From positions 46,838 through 68,754 of the forward strand of contig NWUY0300016564.1 in NCBI GenBank assembly GCA_004151065.3: a DNA stretch of 21,917 nt. Reading direction: 5' to 3'. Below, one piece after another: positions 21,800 to 21,917 of this stretch. Position 1 is the stretch's first letter, and every line of letters begins with the position of its first letter. The position numbers and the translations under genes were made by a program. The notes under the pieces were generated by a model. That model had not been told where the DNA came from, did not search any database, and saw only the letters and a list, made by a program, of their open reading frames with translations. The DNA comes from Larix sibirica (lineage: Eukaryota > Streptophyta > Pinopsida > Pinales > Pinaceae).

Positions 21800-21917
21800 T
21801 GTAACATCCCCATTTTAACCCTTAGGACATGATTGGATTTCAATGTAAATATTATATACATGAGATGTATGTTTTCCTAGCGTGGAGCTCAAGCCCAAGG
21901 CCCCGCTAGTGGATGCT
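21800..21917 (+). mobile_element. 5' end of an LTR, copy 2 (runs off the window)
   Basis: Same TGTAACATCCCC start as at 10937. It continues 24 bases beyond the point where copy 1 meets the N, through CCCAAGGCCCCGCTAGTGG, and is still unfinished at the window end. That continuation is probably the true LTR sequence that copy 1 is missing. Confidence 0.6.

Larger units (their letters stand above)
11094..21893. repeat. 10.8-kb direct repeat, copy 2
   Basis: Second copy of 231-11030. All elements recur in the same order and orientation. Its right end extends 24 bases further into the same LTR than copy 1 does before the window ends. On the left it is preceded by 62 bp of better preserved integrase that copy 1 replaces with diverged flank. 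Confidence 0.97.

Noticed and set aside
231-21893. The two 10.8-kb copies as giant LTRs of one retroelement
   Set aside because: Each copy holds elements on both strands (gypsy +, LINE -, gypsy -), no TG/CA ends bound the units, and the part between them is only an N and integrase sequence.
1-21917. CRISPR array, tRNA, rRNA or intact host gene
   Set aside because: No regularly spaced repeats with unique spacers, no cloverleaf or rRNA-like segment, and no long uninterrupted or clearly spliced coding sequence was found on either strand.

Overview
This window looks like nuclear DNA from a plant with a large, repeat-rich genome. A gymnosperm such as a conifer fits best, but that is an inference from the style of the repeats and not proven. 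The sequence is visibly AT-rich. I found no intact gene, rRNA or tRNA. Everything recognisable is a decayed retrotransposon: Ty3/gypsy pol fragments on both strands, a 5'-truncated LINE on the minus strand, and LTR-like pieces.

The dominant fact is architectural. About 10.8 kb is present twice in direct orientation at a constant offset of 10,863 bp: 231-11030 and 11094-21893. From 268 to 11030 I found only three substitutions (2096 G / 12959 A; 3483 T / 14346 C; 5674 G / 16537 T), and the constant offset argues against net indels. The copies are separated by a single N (11031), followed by 62 bp of integrase coding sequence that the first copy lacks. Both copies run out inside the same LTR start. 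This pattern suggests two allelic or duplicate contigs joined in a scaffold at least as strongly as a real recent tandem duplication.

Layout of one unit (first-copy coordinates; add 10,863 for the second). (a) 183-672, +: C-terminal end of a Ty3/gypsy integrase. (b) 798-905: 35-bp tandem repeats. (c) about 1024-4206, +: a long, stop-riddled, unrecognised reading frame lying 3' of pol on the same strand. It ends in a coiled-coil-rich part and a short hydrophobic stretch. (d) about 4309-5107: LTR-like DNA with a TATA box and a polyadenylation signal. (e) 5125-5499, +: a second unrecognised decayed frame. (f) 5500-6818: no convincing feature. (g) 6819-9480, -: a 5'-truncated LINE with zinc-knuckle (zf-RVT) and RNase H regions, an extra small decayed frame near its 3' end and an A-rich tail. 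(h) 9513-10240: unassigned DNA with ~55-bp repeats. (i) 10245-10931, -: Ty3/gypsy RNase H to integrase zinc finger. (j) from 10937, +: the start of an LTR (TGTAACATCCCC).

Nothing here works together as a pathway. The pieces record nested and successive retroelement insertions that then decayed, largely by C-to-T type changes that create stops. The most novel-looking biology is item (c), a candidate extra retroelement gene in the position where env-like genes sit. The most important practical point is the status of the 10.86-kb duplication.
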